Source: Bugulina stolonifera
Taxonomy: Eukaryota > Bryozoa > Gymnolaemata > Cheilostomatida > Bugulidae
Assembly (NCBI GenBank): GCA_935421135.1
Contig: OW285190.1
Coordinates: forward strand, 17,308,501 to 17,372,500
Length of the DNA stretch: 64,000 nucleotides
Direction of reading: 5' to 3'
In this document: in pieces, positions 11,531 through 24,139 of the stretch
Layout of the letters: every line of letters begins with the position of its first letter
How positions within the stretch are numbered: the stretch's first letter is position 1
Position numbers and translations under genes: made by a program
Notes under the pieces: model-generated
Told to the model about the DNA's origin: nothing
The model's input: the letters and a program-made list of their open reading frames with translations, nothing else
Database searches by the model: none

Positions 11531-14500
11531 AGCGGAAGGTGTCAAATGCAGTCTTTGGCGAGTACTCTCGCCTGCAAATGGGGACATGCCGTCAAATGAG
11601 GACGTCCTCAGTTGTCGTAGCCTAATTTCCTTGATCAGCAAGAAAATTTATGCGGGACGGTCTTGGTTTCATTAGATTCCAAGCCAGTCCCCACTTGACA
11701 TCATTTATGGCACAGAGTGAGTATGCGCATTTTCAGAATTTGTATTCATGTGTCCCCATTTAGTTGGTAGGATTCCTCATATAAAATTGTCTTTGAAGTT
11801 GTCTGACCTTTCTAACAATGTCCTCATTTACATGGTGTGAGTTCTTGTACATAGAGTTCTGCCTCAAAGTAATTATTGGATTTGTCCTCTCTCCAACATA
11901 ATGTCCTCATTTGCTTTTCTGGGAGTGTATGGGCAGTAATAGGTGGTATAGTTATTCAAGAAAATAGTTGTACGCACAATTGAGATAAGTATAATATGTT
12001 AATACTCTATCAGATGCTTTCTGATGTATTTGTCCAGCGATACCCAACCTCTGCTTTTATTATTAGTCTATTTTCATGTAGTTGTGACAGCACAATCAAC
12101 ACTATGCAATTATCTCCTTTACCTACATGTACTTCATTATGAGAATATGGTGTACTGCAAGAAATGCAACTAGTTTAGTTAATTTGGTGCTAGCTAAGAA
12201 CTTGAAGCACCAAACACTAATATATCTTCATGCTATTCTTATTTTTTACCTCAATGCCCTAGAATTATCTCCCTTAATAACAATAATTCTGTTAATGTAA
12301 GTGGTAAGTTGGTTAAAACCTAGTGTCACAATGACTGAGTACGGGCGGAGTACAAACGGATCGTAATAACTGAGTAGAAATTGAGTAAGGGTTGTTGAGT
12401 ACTGAATGGCTTAATTTGGCTGCACTCATTATGGTGTGCAACAACTCCTGACTACATGCATCATGTTGTATGTGTTGGTTTCCATGAAAATATTAAGCTG
12501 TTTGTTCATGATTGTTATTACAATTTTGTACTTCTGACAGTGTGTTTAATGCACTTGAAGGGAATATTGTTGCTTAACAAAATAATAATGTTAATACTAC
12601 AGATGTAATTTCCACTAACTTTTCACATTCTGCCTAATAATTTGTAGCATGATGGTTGAGGTTTTCATGTGCCACATAAATGCCATTGATGTTATAAAGC
12701 ACCATCGCTTTGCCCATTGAAGCTATATTTTATTGGTTCACTAAGTTTTTTCCAAGTGACAGCAAGGCTTCAAAATCTGGAGTATCCCATGTACATGTAC
12801 ATGTAAATCTGGATTATTGGCAACTGTGACACCTAATCACAATGGTTGAACTTTATAACACAGGTTGAGGTTGCATTGGAAAGCTCCAGATTTCTAAAAT
12901 TATTAGTTGGTTTGATAAACATCTAACTGGATGCACAAGTATCTACATGTACTTACAGGATAGCAAAAATAATGCATTTTGAGAGTTCTTTAGCTTTATG
13001 TCAACGATTTACATTGGACCTGCATTGCCTTGTCAAATTTAGCTAGTGTAAATTGCCTTGTCAACTTGAGGCAGTGCATACCAACAGAGGCTGGTAACTA
13101 TAATATATAATTAAAAGGCTAATGTAATTGGCAAGTTGGTTAGAACCTAGTATCACAATGACTGAGTACTGAGAAATCACTGAGTACAAACTAAATAAAA
13201 CTGGGTATCAACTGAATGAAGGTTGTGGAGTACTGAGTGGCTTACTTTGGCTGCACTCATTATGGTATGCAGCAGCTCCTGACTGCATGCATAATGTTGA
13301 TGCATAAGTCTAAGGCAGATTTCAGATCTATGGTTTTTTAGATTCTATCTGATTTATTTCTGCACCGCTTTTGTTCCTAGTTCAGCTGTAGCGGTGAAAA
13401 TGATGATGTACAAGTACATGTACCGACCAGGCGGAATTTTCATGTTAATATTGTTACATTTTGGGCACCAACTTTAGGAAACATTGGGCCTAATTGATCT
13501 AAACCCAATGTAACTAATTACATGTTTAAGTAACAGAGGAATACATGTAGGCAATTAAACAGGTAATCAACATTTAAATTCCCCATGAACTATATAGAGC
13601 CTAAATCGTAATTATTTTGCTCTTGGAACATAATTTAAAAACAATATAAAATGTTTAAACATGAATAAATAGCAAATCATTCAGAATAGGCTACTTTCTC
13701 AAGACAAACTCTTATCTGAATTATAGATTTTTGCTAGTTTCGTAGACATCTCTAGGATGGGTCACAGTTATTATGAACTGTGTTTGAATTATGGAAATTG
13801 GCAATATGAGACACAAACAGAAAAACACTGTCTTACTGCTGAAGTCAGCTGTTTGACATCTGTTCTGCAATAAACCATCACTAGCAACAACACATGACTA
13901 AGTAATGACCTAACTTCAAGGTGTACATTTAAACCAGTAAAATGCTTGGTATCAAGGTTTAGTTTTATAACCAGAGATAAAATTTTAAGTTTACCCCATT
14001 ACCCCATAGTTGCTAAGAAGGAAAGGCAGGAATTAGGAAGATCTGAGCGTAGAACCTAGAGCAAAACTACTTTTTAGAGTGCAAATCTATATAATTTGTA
14101 GATGCATGGAAAGGTATTTTAAAAGGTAGATTTCAAAAGATATTTATATGTTGGTTGATTAACAGATATCTGGTATCAGTTTACATTAATGGGATAACAT
14201 TTTAAAAAGAATGAATTTGAAGAGCTTAAATACACTTCTTACATGCATTAACTAAATTTTGTAAGAGCTAATAAAATTGAAATTTAAAGGTTTAATGTTA
14301 CTCATCACCAGGACTCTCCATGAGAAGTGTGTGCACTATCTTCACATTATAATTTTCACTTGAGATTACCCGTATTATGCAGACAGTGTGAAATGTACAT
14401 AAAATATAATTTGTGTCACATGAAAAGTTTCTTTGCATCTCCACCAACCATCTAGTTAAGTCAAATTTAAATATTTCCATCATTATACATGTAGGTTGAT

Positions 14501-15892
14501 TCGACCTTGGTTTCTTTGTCACTGTTAGACAAGGTATCAATGAATGGGGGTAGGTTGTGCTGGCCATTGTCGTATTCTCATAATTAGTAGGTTTCAGCAG
14601 CAATTACTGATAATAATTCAGTGATAACAATAGCAGAATACACAGTACAGAATTTATAGTACAGAATACACAGTACATAATTCAAAGTACAGAGAACTGA
14701 GTACCAGTAATACTGATTACCGATTGGCTTAATTTCCATATTTCCATTCTACTCAGTCCAACTACCCTTTTTTGTCCATGGAGACATGAACCAAGTGACA
14801 AGTGCTCATCCCTACAGTAAGCATTAGTACTATCCTATTTCTAACTTTCTTTGAGCAAAGTGTTGTCACAGATGTTGCTCTTTCAACTCCATAACACCTA
14901 TATGGTCTAAAAGGAAAGGCTCAAACCAGGCTCATTCATTTTTCCTTGCTTCACCACTAGTCTAGCATCTGTGCCAGCCAATATTGAGAGAGAGTTTGAC
15001 TGAATAGCCGCAAAAAGTTAGACATTAAAAGGTAAGTGAATGCGCCATTTTATATTGTTGGCCACCTTGTCACACTATGTTTTCCAGACTGTAATTAGTG
15101 CAGGAATTTAACCTTGATTAGGTGTTTTTTATATATTACGCTAAAAAATTGACAATTTATTTTCTGAAGTGACATGAATACATAGATTGGACATTTTAAT
15201 TTATTGTTAGATTCATTGCCCTTTTATTACTGCATGTAGCTGTTTAGTTGAGGTTATTCGATCATGCAAATGTATGTGCTAAGACAAACATGTTTATGCG
15301 AAGAGGTTCTCTAAACATTAATTGTTGATCGAAAGTACCAATGGCTGATTATGATATTAGCAAATATTTTAGTCTAGAGCCTTTACTTTTTCTCCCATTG
15401 TAACATTAGCTATAGTCAAATCAGCCCCAATCTAGCCAGGAAGAATAGTTATTAGTTCTTGTAATGTCAATTGTACTTTCAGCTCGAATTCTCTCCTGTA
15501 TATCTAAATTTTGCGCGACACTTCATTGTATTAAACCTAGAGTTTTGCCTTGCTGCAACCAAAGACTTTGTAATTTAAAATAAACTGCTAATTCGAAAGT
15601 TAGCCTACATAAAATTGGTGATTGCTGTTAAGGGGACAGCCTAATTATGTAGTTGAAGTGGCTTTGATCTAAATGTTTGTAAAACTAATCGATTTGTCCT
15701 GAGAAAACCACTTTCTTATTCTATAGGTGACAGACTCAGGCCGATCTGGAGAAAGTTTCTGTCAAGTTGTTAAAGGTAATAAACCCATTTCCTCAATTAC
15801 CGGGAATGAAACAAAATTAAATTACTCTATTTGAGAATTAAACTAATATGGTGTAGCCATTTATGCAGTCTCTAACTTGGCACATACGTAGA

Positions 15893-17720
15893 CCATGTCC
15901 TCATTTGACAAGACGAGAGAGAAACAAACAATACTTCCTTTAGCAACAAACTGATTGTTATACCCACGGACAGGTCCTCATTTGGTATATGTCTAAAGCC
16001 GCCATCACTCACACTCACTATGTCCTTGTTTGACAGAGAAAAGAAACATACACCGCTCTCTTTGTCAGCCAAAGGCCATGTTTATAGCCGGGTCCTCAAT
16101 TGGTAAATAGCTAAACTTACTGTTACTCACTGCATGTCCTCATTTGGTACATAGCCAAACTTGCCATTACTCACGCTCACAAGCTATACAGTTTTTTACC
16201 ATGTCCTCGTTTGACAGAACAGAAGCAAACAATACTTCCTTTGACAACAAACTGATTGTTACACCTACAAACAGGTCCTCATTTGGTATATGACTAAACC
16301 GGCAATCATTCGCACTCACTATGTCCTTATTTGACAGGGAAAAGAAATGTATACCATTCTCTTTAACCACCAGATATCATGTCTATAGCCAGGACCACAT
16401 TTGGCATGATGTAGTCAAACTTACCATTACTCACTACACTGCGTCCTCATTTGGTACATAGCAAAACTTACCATTACTCACACTTATTGGCTATACAGCT
16501 TGTTGCCATGTCCTCATTTGACAAGACAAGAGAGAAGGAAACAACACTTACTTTGACAACAAACTGATTGTGACACCTACAAACAGGTCCTCATTTGGTA
16601 TATGGGTGAACCTGCCATCACTCGCACTCACTATGTCCTTATTTAACAGGGAAAAGAAGTGTACAGCACTCTCTTTAACAACCAGATATCATGTCTATAG
16701 CCAGGTCCTCATTTGGTGAAAATGAGAGAGGGGCAAACACTACTCCATTCGGCAACAAACTGACTGTTACATCTATGAACGTGTCCTCAGTTGGTCCATG
16801 GCACATTTACCTCCCGTTTGTACTCACTCGCTATTCCAGAGTGCTCATTGCACCTCTGCCATAATCATGTTTGCACCATTTGTTGTGTTTTACAGATAAG
16901 AAAAACAGTGACATGAAAAAGGACAATTGGGAAAACGATGATGATGTCACCAACCATTACCTTCTAGCAGGTAAAGTTATTAGCAGAATTTAGTTCTCTT
17001 ATGAGTATTAACAAAAGCGGTTATAATATAGCTGGATTTGCCATGATTCATACTCATGAGGTGCATTGCTTGTTATTATGCCTTCGTTTAACAGAAAAGA
17101 GAGAGAAAAACATGTGCTGGTTTGGTACGGGACTGTCGTAGCCCTCACACTTATGAGTTGTGACATTGGATATCATGTTCTCAATTAGCAAGCATGAAAA
17201 ACACTACTCTAATCAAACTGGTACATGTTTGGTATTAGCTAAACTTCTATATTCACACTCATAGGCTATACAGTTTGCTTATGTCCTCATTTGGTGAAAA
17301 TGAGAGAGTGGCAAACACAACTCCTTTTGATTGTTACATCGATGAACAGGTCCTACTAACTGCACTGTGTCCCCATTTGGCACCTAGCATTGCTCACTGC
17401 ACTATGTCCTCATTTGGTATATTGACAAGCTTACCATTGCTCACACTCACTATGTCCTAATTTGGTACATAACTGGACATAACATCTCTTGCACCTTGTC
17501 CTCATTTGACAATGATGAGAGAGAAGCAAACAATCCTTCCTTTAGCAACTAACTAATTGTGACACTCACGTACAGGTCCTCATTTGGTACATGGCTAAAC
17601 TGACCATTTCTCACTGTAATATGTCCTCATTTGACCGGTATCGGTTAAAAGTATTTCTAATTTTAATATTCAAATGAAAATATAGTATTATATCCGTGAC
17701 CAGGTCCTCATTTAGTTAAA
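15893..17720. repeat. GTCCTCATTTG motif array, unit copy 2
   Basis: This is the counterpart of the copy 1 array, with the same order of motif variants and nearly the same spacing. That shows the array predates the 10-kb duplication and has not been re-expanded since. Confidence 0.75.
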
Positions 17721-18047
17721 ACAAGAGAGAGGCAAACACAACTCTTTGGGATAAGCAGCGTATAGATATATCCATGACCATGTCCATTCTTGATATTCTC
17801 TCTACAAACACCGGTTTCAAAATCAACTTTATGCCATTTAAATTTTACAGGTGACAACTGTAGTGGGCTGGAGAATGATGTCCTGAAGGATGAGAATGAG
17901 ACTGGCCATCAGTATTTTGCTGGTAACTATTCTAACAAAAAATCGTCTTTCGATGTGTTTTATGTCTTATGTTAGAGCTTACACAAGGATTTTTCAATTT
18001 GTTTACGCGGGTTCTAGGAACTTGATTTCACATTTATAAAACTACAC

Positions 18048-18137
18048 GCCCGACCAGGTTTGAACCTGGGGCATCTACATCACCCAGTTACCTTGTGCTC
18101 TAGACAGGACACCCGACCACTTAACCAGCTCAGCCAC
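18048..18137 (-). repeat. tRNA-derived SINE-like sequence, copy 2
   Basis: This is the copy 2 equivalent of the element at 7,691, with the same A-box and B-box matches on the minus strand. Confidence 0.5.
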
Positions 18138-19517
18138 TTTGAAAAAAAAACACTTTGATAGGTGACATGAGTTGCTTGTCATAAATGTGCATTCTTTATT
18201 CACATGAGGGTAATGTTCTATGGTCATCATTGCCACACTGCCATTGAGCTGCACTATTTCTATCCTCTGTCATTGCAGAGACCTTCAGCTTTAGCAGCAT
18301 CCCTTTAAATATTTTGATGATTGATATAGTATTTATTATAAGCAAATAGAATTTGTGCTACTGCGGTATTGTACCATAATATTATGGTTCACCATTTTCT
18401 GTTCGTAAAGTTCAATGTCAATTTAAAAGTTGGCAGCCTTGAACTAGAGATTGTAGCCGATTTCATGGGCCATGACATTTCTGCCTCTAGGAAGATTTAC
18501 AGACAATCAGATACACATTTCCAGTTGGCAAAGGTGTTTAAGCTGCTCGTCGCTGCAGTATCAGAAAATCGCTTCAAATATCATGGCAAGAGTTTGGAAG
18601 AAATTGACATTGCAGAAGAACTAGATTGTGAGTATTTTTTTATCTGTATTTACAGTTTTCTAAAGTTTATTTTCTATTGTGCAAGTAGTAGAAAAGTTAC
18701 AATTGCTCCCTGTCTTATATTATGTTGTTCATTATATGTTCAACTCAAGTATTGCATTATAGCTGATTTGTCTAACACTAATATTTTGTTGCTTGTCACA
18801 CATTCAGCAATTCTCAGCATTTCTCATCGTGGCTATTTTAAACCTTGCATGTAACAGGGTTCTGCATCGAAGCTAACTCTATCAGCGACCTCCATCTCAC
18901 TCTGCTCTGAGAGTATCCACCTATGTTTCAGTCTACCTCTAGTTATCTTGCCTTCAACACTTATATTATTGACTCTCCGAAAATCTTCCTCCTCTTCCTG
19001 CCGCACATTCAGAACTTTGATAAAAGGCAAAGCTTATATGAGTGAAGGAAACTGGGTTCTGACAAGACTGTCAATAAATGCTATACATGCAATAGAACAG
19101 TATAGCTGTCAATGATTTTTAGCTGATGAGTTCGAGAACGATGAGCCTGACGACTAAATAGAAGTGAATGGGCGATAAAGGTCTTGAAGTACTTCCTGTG
19201 AATGTCTAAAGCAGCCTTTAGAGTCGGAAAATATACCTGTATAAGGGTAAGCTAAAGTGAATTTGTTTTTGAGACTGGGTTTCGGAATATACTACACTGT
19301 ACGTCTCATTTACTGTACATGTAACTAACACTCATATAGTTCGCAACGAAAATTTAACAATATGGTCTAACCTATAAGTTATATCATCCCACTGTAGGAT
19401 GAACAATGTATTTAATGTCTAAACATGATGACATGCTGTGCAGCTCAACGGAGTGCAGCTTAACAAATTTACTTACAATGTTTGTGAATTAAGTATAAAT
19501 GGTGTATGACATTCTAG

Positions 19518-20613
19518 TTGGTGAACAATTGCCTGGTGAAATCAAAGATCTTGCCAATGAAAATGAGAGCTGTGGTTCAGAAACTGACATTGCCAGAGAA
19601 ACATATAAGGCATCACATAGAGGTAAGATTTGCTCAACATGATTCTGAACTGGTAGCATCAAATATTATTGTAATCTACCGGTGTCCATTTCTGTTCGAA
19701 ATTTTTTGTGCAAAGTTGCGAACTCGTTAAGACATGATTTGCCAACAGCTTCCTAGCTAGCTAGAAATGCATGGCTGTGTAAATTATTACAAATACACTA
19801 TGATGTGCATCTCGTAATATTGTGTACAGTATATTTAAGTTTAATGTAGGGTTGATAAAATATTTTAGGAGTCAAGAGAAACATGAAACAGGGAGAGCCA
19901 ATCGAGGCTCTATCAAAAAGAACAAAAGAAGGTAGTATCTTGAGCATAGCAATTACTGAAATTGTCTATAGTACATGTGGATATTCTACAGACATTCACA
20001 GAGCTAGGTAATCGGGTAACATTTTCACCATAGGAAAATATCATGATTGAAAACATTTGTGTACGGTGAAATCCGCTTAATTTGGCCCTGAATAATTCAA
20101 AAGCTTGGTTAGTTCTAACTATGAGCCTTAGTCTCTGCTGAGCACTATATAATGACACAAGTTAAATGAAGTGATCTTACAATTCAACAAGGGCCTAATT
20201 CACACCAATTATGGTAGTCCTTTGGAGTTGGAATTAAGCAAGTTTTAGTATATTTCACCCCAGACAACATAGATCGAGCGTTTTACACATGCTGTCAAAC
20301 ACAAACTTTTACAGGCTGAGTTGGCATATTTTACTTGTTTTTTGTATTGTTCCAAATTTTTGGTATGTTTTATTGACACACAAGTTTCCTTCTTAAAAAT
20401 TAATTGCGATATATTGCAGGAGGAACCATACAAGTCAACAAGTTCACGTTTGTGACAATGTTAGCTGTGTATTTGTTCCATTAGACAGTGGAGGTTTTGG
20501 CTAGAACAATGTAATTATGTCTAAAAACACTAACATTTCACTGTTCCGTTGTTCACTTGTTACTTTTAGTGAAACCCGAAGTTTATACCGAGGAAGGTGA
20601 CGGCTGTTTGTGA
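19518..20613 (+). pseudogene. Downstream exons of the recombinase-like gene, unit copy 2
   Basis: Exons lie at 19,518-19,622, 19,869-19,931 (here with a proper GT donor), 20,420 onwards, and 20,569-20,613. In the last one, a 2-bp deletion near 20,594 relative to copy 1 shifts the frame and brings TGA at 20,611 in place of the EEEVKAV segment. So copy 1 has a broken donor but a longer last exon, while copy 2 has a good donor but a frameshifted last exon. Confidence 0.4.
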
Positions 20614-20696
20614 TTGCTTCAGGGAGTCTTGGAGCGCTATCCCAAACATGCAGGAGCATTGAAGTGTTTAAGTTAGCTCGTGGATGCAAAAAAGAA

Positions 20697-21840
20697 AGGC
20701 AGAAAATTAAGTAGGAAATTGCCTGCAGAAAAAAAGCAAGTAGTCTAAAATACAGCATAGTTAGAGAATTTGCTTCCGCCAGTGTAATATCTTTAGTAGA
20801 AAAAGTTGCTTTTGGTGTGCAAGACAACTGGCCTCCAAACTCGCAGAATAAGTTGCTATAGATGTATTAAGCTCTGTGGAAGCAAACTAGCACTGTTTAT
20901 TATTGCAATGCTTGGTACACAAATCATAAGTTTTTTCAAATTGTGTGGTAAGCCTTTGATGCTCTTAAAACACATGCAAAGTTGATTCTTTTTTGACAGG
21001 CCATTTTACCAATAATAGACAATTTCACATGAGCCATGAGGAAATTACATCATTTTGTTTTCTTCTCTTTTATAGAAAAGTCTGGTAATTGAAGAAGCTC
21101 TCGGGGAGGATTTGAAATATTATATCAGTGATAGAGAACTTCTAATTTCAATGTGTTTCGCCTTTTATGTCTATTAGGTTTACTCGAATAAATGGTGCAA
21201 CTAAATATCAAATCAATCGTCTAATCAATGCCCAATAGATGGGTTATATAAAAATACTCAAAAGTAAGTGCGAATGAAGGCTAAAACTGCATGTGTTTCA
21301 TTTAGAGTGACAAAGTGTGCTGCTGCCTGCGCCAAGAATCAGAAGCAATATTTGGCATATTATTATTTGTTCTAGTAAATAGATGCAAAAGTACATGGCA
21401 AAGTTATTCAACACCTCATGATTGTGCTGCATGTGCATAAGAGGCAATAGATAAGTTGCTGATCTCATACTTATTCATATCTGCTCACTACTTATTAAAG
21501 ATAATTCGCTACTATATACTTGTGATGGTTCAAGGCAGTTTATGGAGAATTGACCATTTTAAGAAATTGTCGTCTCCTGTTGAATGTCCCCATTTGACGA
21601 AGAACTCACTCTTCACTCACGCTTTGCTCACACGTCCTCATTTCCCAGTAGAAAAACCAGCTTAGACTATAAAGGCCCATAGAGGTTTGGAACCCAGCCC
21701 ACCAACCTTATATTTTGATTAGCTTTTTATTGATGTATTACAGTAACTCCTAGGTGCATTAGTATTGGAGCTACAGTAGGACTGCATTTGCCTGCAGGAA
21801 AAGTGGGACTGCATTTGCCAGCGTATGCTAGTATAGGTGT
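20697..21840. repeat. 10.35-kb tandem unit, truncated copy 3
   Basis: The first ~1.14 kb of the unit is present and then ends inside the GT microsatellite that lies at 1,133 in copy 1. Downstream sequence is unrelated to the unit. The truncation point coincides with a GT/AC fold-back structure, so a break or recombination in the microsatellite is the likely cause. Confidence 0.9.
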
Positions 21841-22254
21841 GTGTGTAGGTGTGTGTGTGTGAGTGAGTATGGGTGAGTATGGGTAAGCTGACATGTTCCC
21901 TATTAGTAATGAAATCTAGGAATATAGGTGAGATTTCCTATGTCATAGGTACAAGATTACACCCACATGATTGTCTACAACACTAATTCAGTGTCATTAC
22001 AGTGTTCTATTAATTTACCTTAAATACAAATTCGTAATGCAAAACGCAACTGTGAAATCCCAAATACAGAAATTGTAGGAAACTCAATTCTAACCATTTA
22101 CATGTGAATTGAAAGCAAGGGGTCTTTGCTACCTCTATCTACCTCTATCTTCTTCTGAAACTTCTACTATCTTCTTGCCCTGTATCCTCTGTTTTAAATG
22201 GAGGTATAATATGTCGAGTCGGTAGTCGCTACCTACTGTAAATTTCAGGCATAG

Positions 22255-22329
<75 letters not shown>

Positions 22330-22552
22330 CACGCACACACACACACACGCACGCACATACTCACCCATACTTACCCATACTTACCCATACTTACCCATAC
22401 TCACCCATACTTACCCATACTTACTCATACTTACCCATACTTACCCATACTCACCCATACTTACCCATACTTACTCATACTTACCCATACTTACCCATAC
22501 TCACTCATACTTACCCATACTTACCCATACTCACCCATACTTACCCATACTT
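21836..22552. repeat. Fold-back of GT/AC and 10-bp minisatellite
   Basis: The left side reads GT repeats, then GAGTATGGGT repeats (about 21,860-21,887). The right side reads AC repeats with ACGC variants (22,257-22,356), then about 20 copies of CCCATACTTA or CCCATACTCA (22,357-22,552). The right side is the inverse of the left but far longer. The ~370-bp spacer (21,888-22,256) shows no gene. The 10-mer is not a telomere repeat. Confidence 0.8.
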
Positions 22553-23043
22553 ACAAGAGTTGAGCAGGAATTCCGTCAGCTCAAGCTCGACTATTTGATG
22601 CTCAGTGAGGTATAAAGGATTTTGAGGCCAAACTGTTCCAAAGCTGGTTTGTGGTATTTTTGGAATTCCAGTCTCTCATGAAGTGGAAGAGACACAAGTA
22701 GATGTGCTTAAAAGTGAAACCATACAAAAATGATGACAGGTTTTCAAATAAACATAAAATGCTTACTCCATTTAGAAGTGTGTGTGTACAACATAGCCAG
22801 TTCAGTTTGCATTTACATATGCATTTTTGTAAGCAGTTTAATTTGATATAATGACCTATTCAAAATGGAAATGTTGCAAAACATAGCCAAGCATTAGAAA
22901 AGTAGAATGCTTTCACTAATTTTGTACTCTAAGATTAATCAATGCCATTCTTTAGTTAAACTGAAGGCACAATATTTTTGAACCCTTTCCTCAAACGTTG
23001 TTTGGTTAACGTCCGTGATCATGCATATAACTAACTTTTTCAG
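22553..23043. other. No gene seen
   Basis: AT-rich sequence between the minisatellite and the first receptor exon. A signal-peptide exon like the one at 62,165 would be expected upstream of the first FTP exon, but none is visible here, so the receptor gene may have lost its 5' end or may start beyond the repeats. Confidence 0.6.
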
Positions 23044-24139
23044 GTAGAGCAACTCCTACCAACATAGCTAAAGGTAAAGACACAGCATCATCCAGTCAGA
23101 GTTACCATGGTAGGAATCCTTCTATAGTAGTAGATGGTGTGACTGTAGACTCTACACTTGGATCTGGTGGAAGTTCATACCGCTGTGCTGACTGTTTCTA
23201 CATAGGACCATCAGCATCAGCTCATCATTGGAGGGTAGATCTTGGGAATCAATACTTTATAACACAAGTTCAAGTTTACACTGGTGAGTAGCTATAAAAT
23301 TTAGACCAAACATGATTGAATAACATACACATCTACTTTTACGCCAGTTTTTCTATTATACACTAAGTACATGTACATAACTTGAGTACATTCCTGCCTA
23401 TTCGTTAGTGCTGGATAGCCACATGTACAGTACATGTGCAAAAACATGTTGCACTACACATCCTAGACCTATAAACTCAACCTACTGTAGATAAAAACAA
23501 GCGTTGTGTTTTTAATCATTACTTTAGGATAGAAGTTGTCACCTCAGTGCATGTATCAATATATTGAAGTGGATAGAATGACCAGAGTTAAATATTATTT
23601 TATACATGCAGATTGTAGTATGCTACTCTCCAATTGTCTTTGCGAATTTTATTAAATGGAGATTCCAAGCTGAACTGACTAACTAACATGTTGCTGAAAA
23701 CACTAAAGAAGTTAATTGGGACACCATGGGATCGAAGCAGCAGCCTTGATGGTTGTCATGTGATGGATTTCCCTTCAGCAATTACATGTACATTACTTAT
23801 GAAAAAAGATTTAAATGATATACTTATCTAAGTTGGTAACTGCTTAATTACAAGTATTATCTTTGTAGGTAAACTAACTCTAAAGCCTTACATAATTTAC
23901 CACTGTTGTAGGTAAAGTAGCATACACAATGTCAGATGCAAGTATCTTAACAAGGGGAGATGACTCACCATTTGTAGATCCATCAGTTCATCCAGACCAG
24001 TGGAATCAGATATACTCTGGTAGTATCAATGGAGAGTTTACTAAGACACTAGACACTGCTGTGTATGCTAGACATGTAGCAGTACGTGCACCAATAAGTA
24101 GACAGTTAATACTAACAGAAGTAGAGGTCTACGGATATG
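23044..24139 (+). CDS. FTP domain 1 (two exons)
   Basis: Exons 23,044-23,283 and 23,912-24,139 are both phase 1 at each end. They encode a domain starting with RATPTNIAKGKDTASSS, then NPSIVVDGV, CADCFYIG, HHWRVDLGNQYFITQVQVY, and in the second exon LTEVEVYGYG. Family hallmarks are the early Ala-Lys-Gly-Lys..Ala..Ser strand, the Trp-Arg-Val-Asp-Leu core and the terminal EVEVYG strand of fucolectin/F5/8C folds. The Arg/His residues that bind fucose in fucolectins were not located with certainty. Confidence 0.8.

Larger units (their letters stand above)
15727..19157 (+). pseudogene. Tyrosine-recombinase-like gene fragment, unit copy 2
   Basis: Equivalents of the copy 1 exons lie at 15,727-15,775, 16,896-16,970, 17,851-17,922, about 18,384-18,627 and 19,123-19,157. 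All splice signals are present. The GH box exon is intact and differs from copy 1 by a few residues (for example KVFKLL for KVSKLL). The same TAA ends the acidic exon. The function is unknown, with the same recombinase-like resemblance as copy 1. Confidence 0.4.
10343..20696. repeat. 10.35-kb tandem unit, copy 2
   Basis: This is the second full copy of the unit. It differs from copy 1 by scattered substitutions, short indels such as an extra TATGTCTATTAG-type segment near 10,811, and a longer GT microsatellite at 11,478-11,526. At some sites copy 3 agrees with copy 1 and at others with copy 2, which suggests exchange between copies rather than simple serial duplication. It carries the same set of broken exons, MITE, SINE and motif array as copy 1. 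Confidence 0.95.

Noticed and set aside
22357..22552. Telomere-like repeat
   Set aside because: The 10-mer CCCATACTTA is not a known telomere unit and the array is internal and short.
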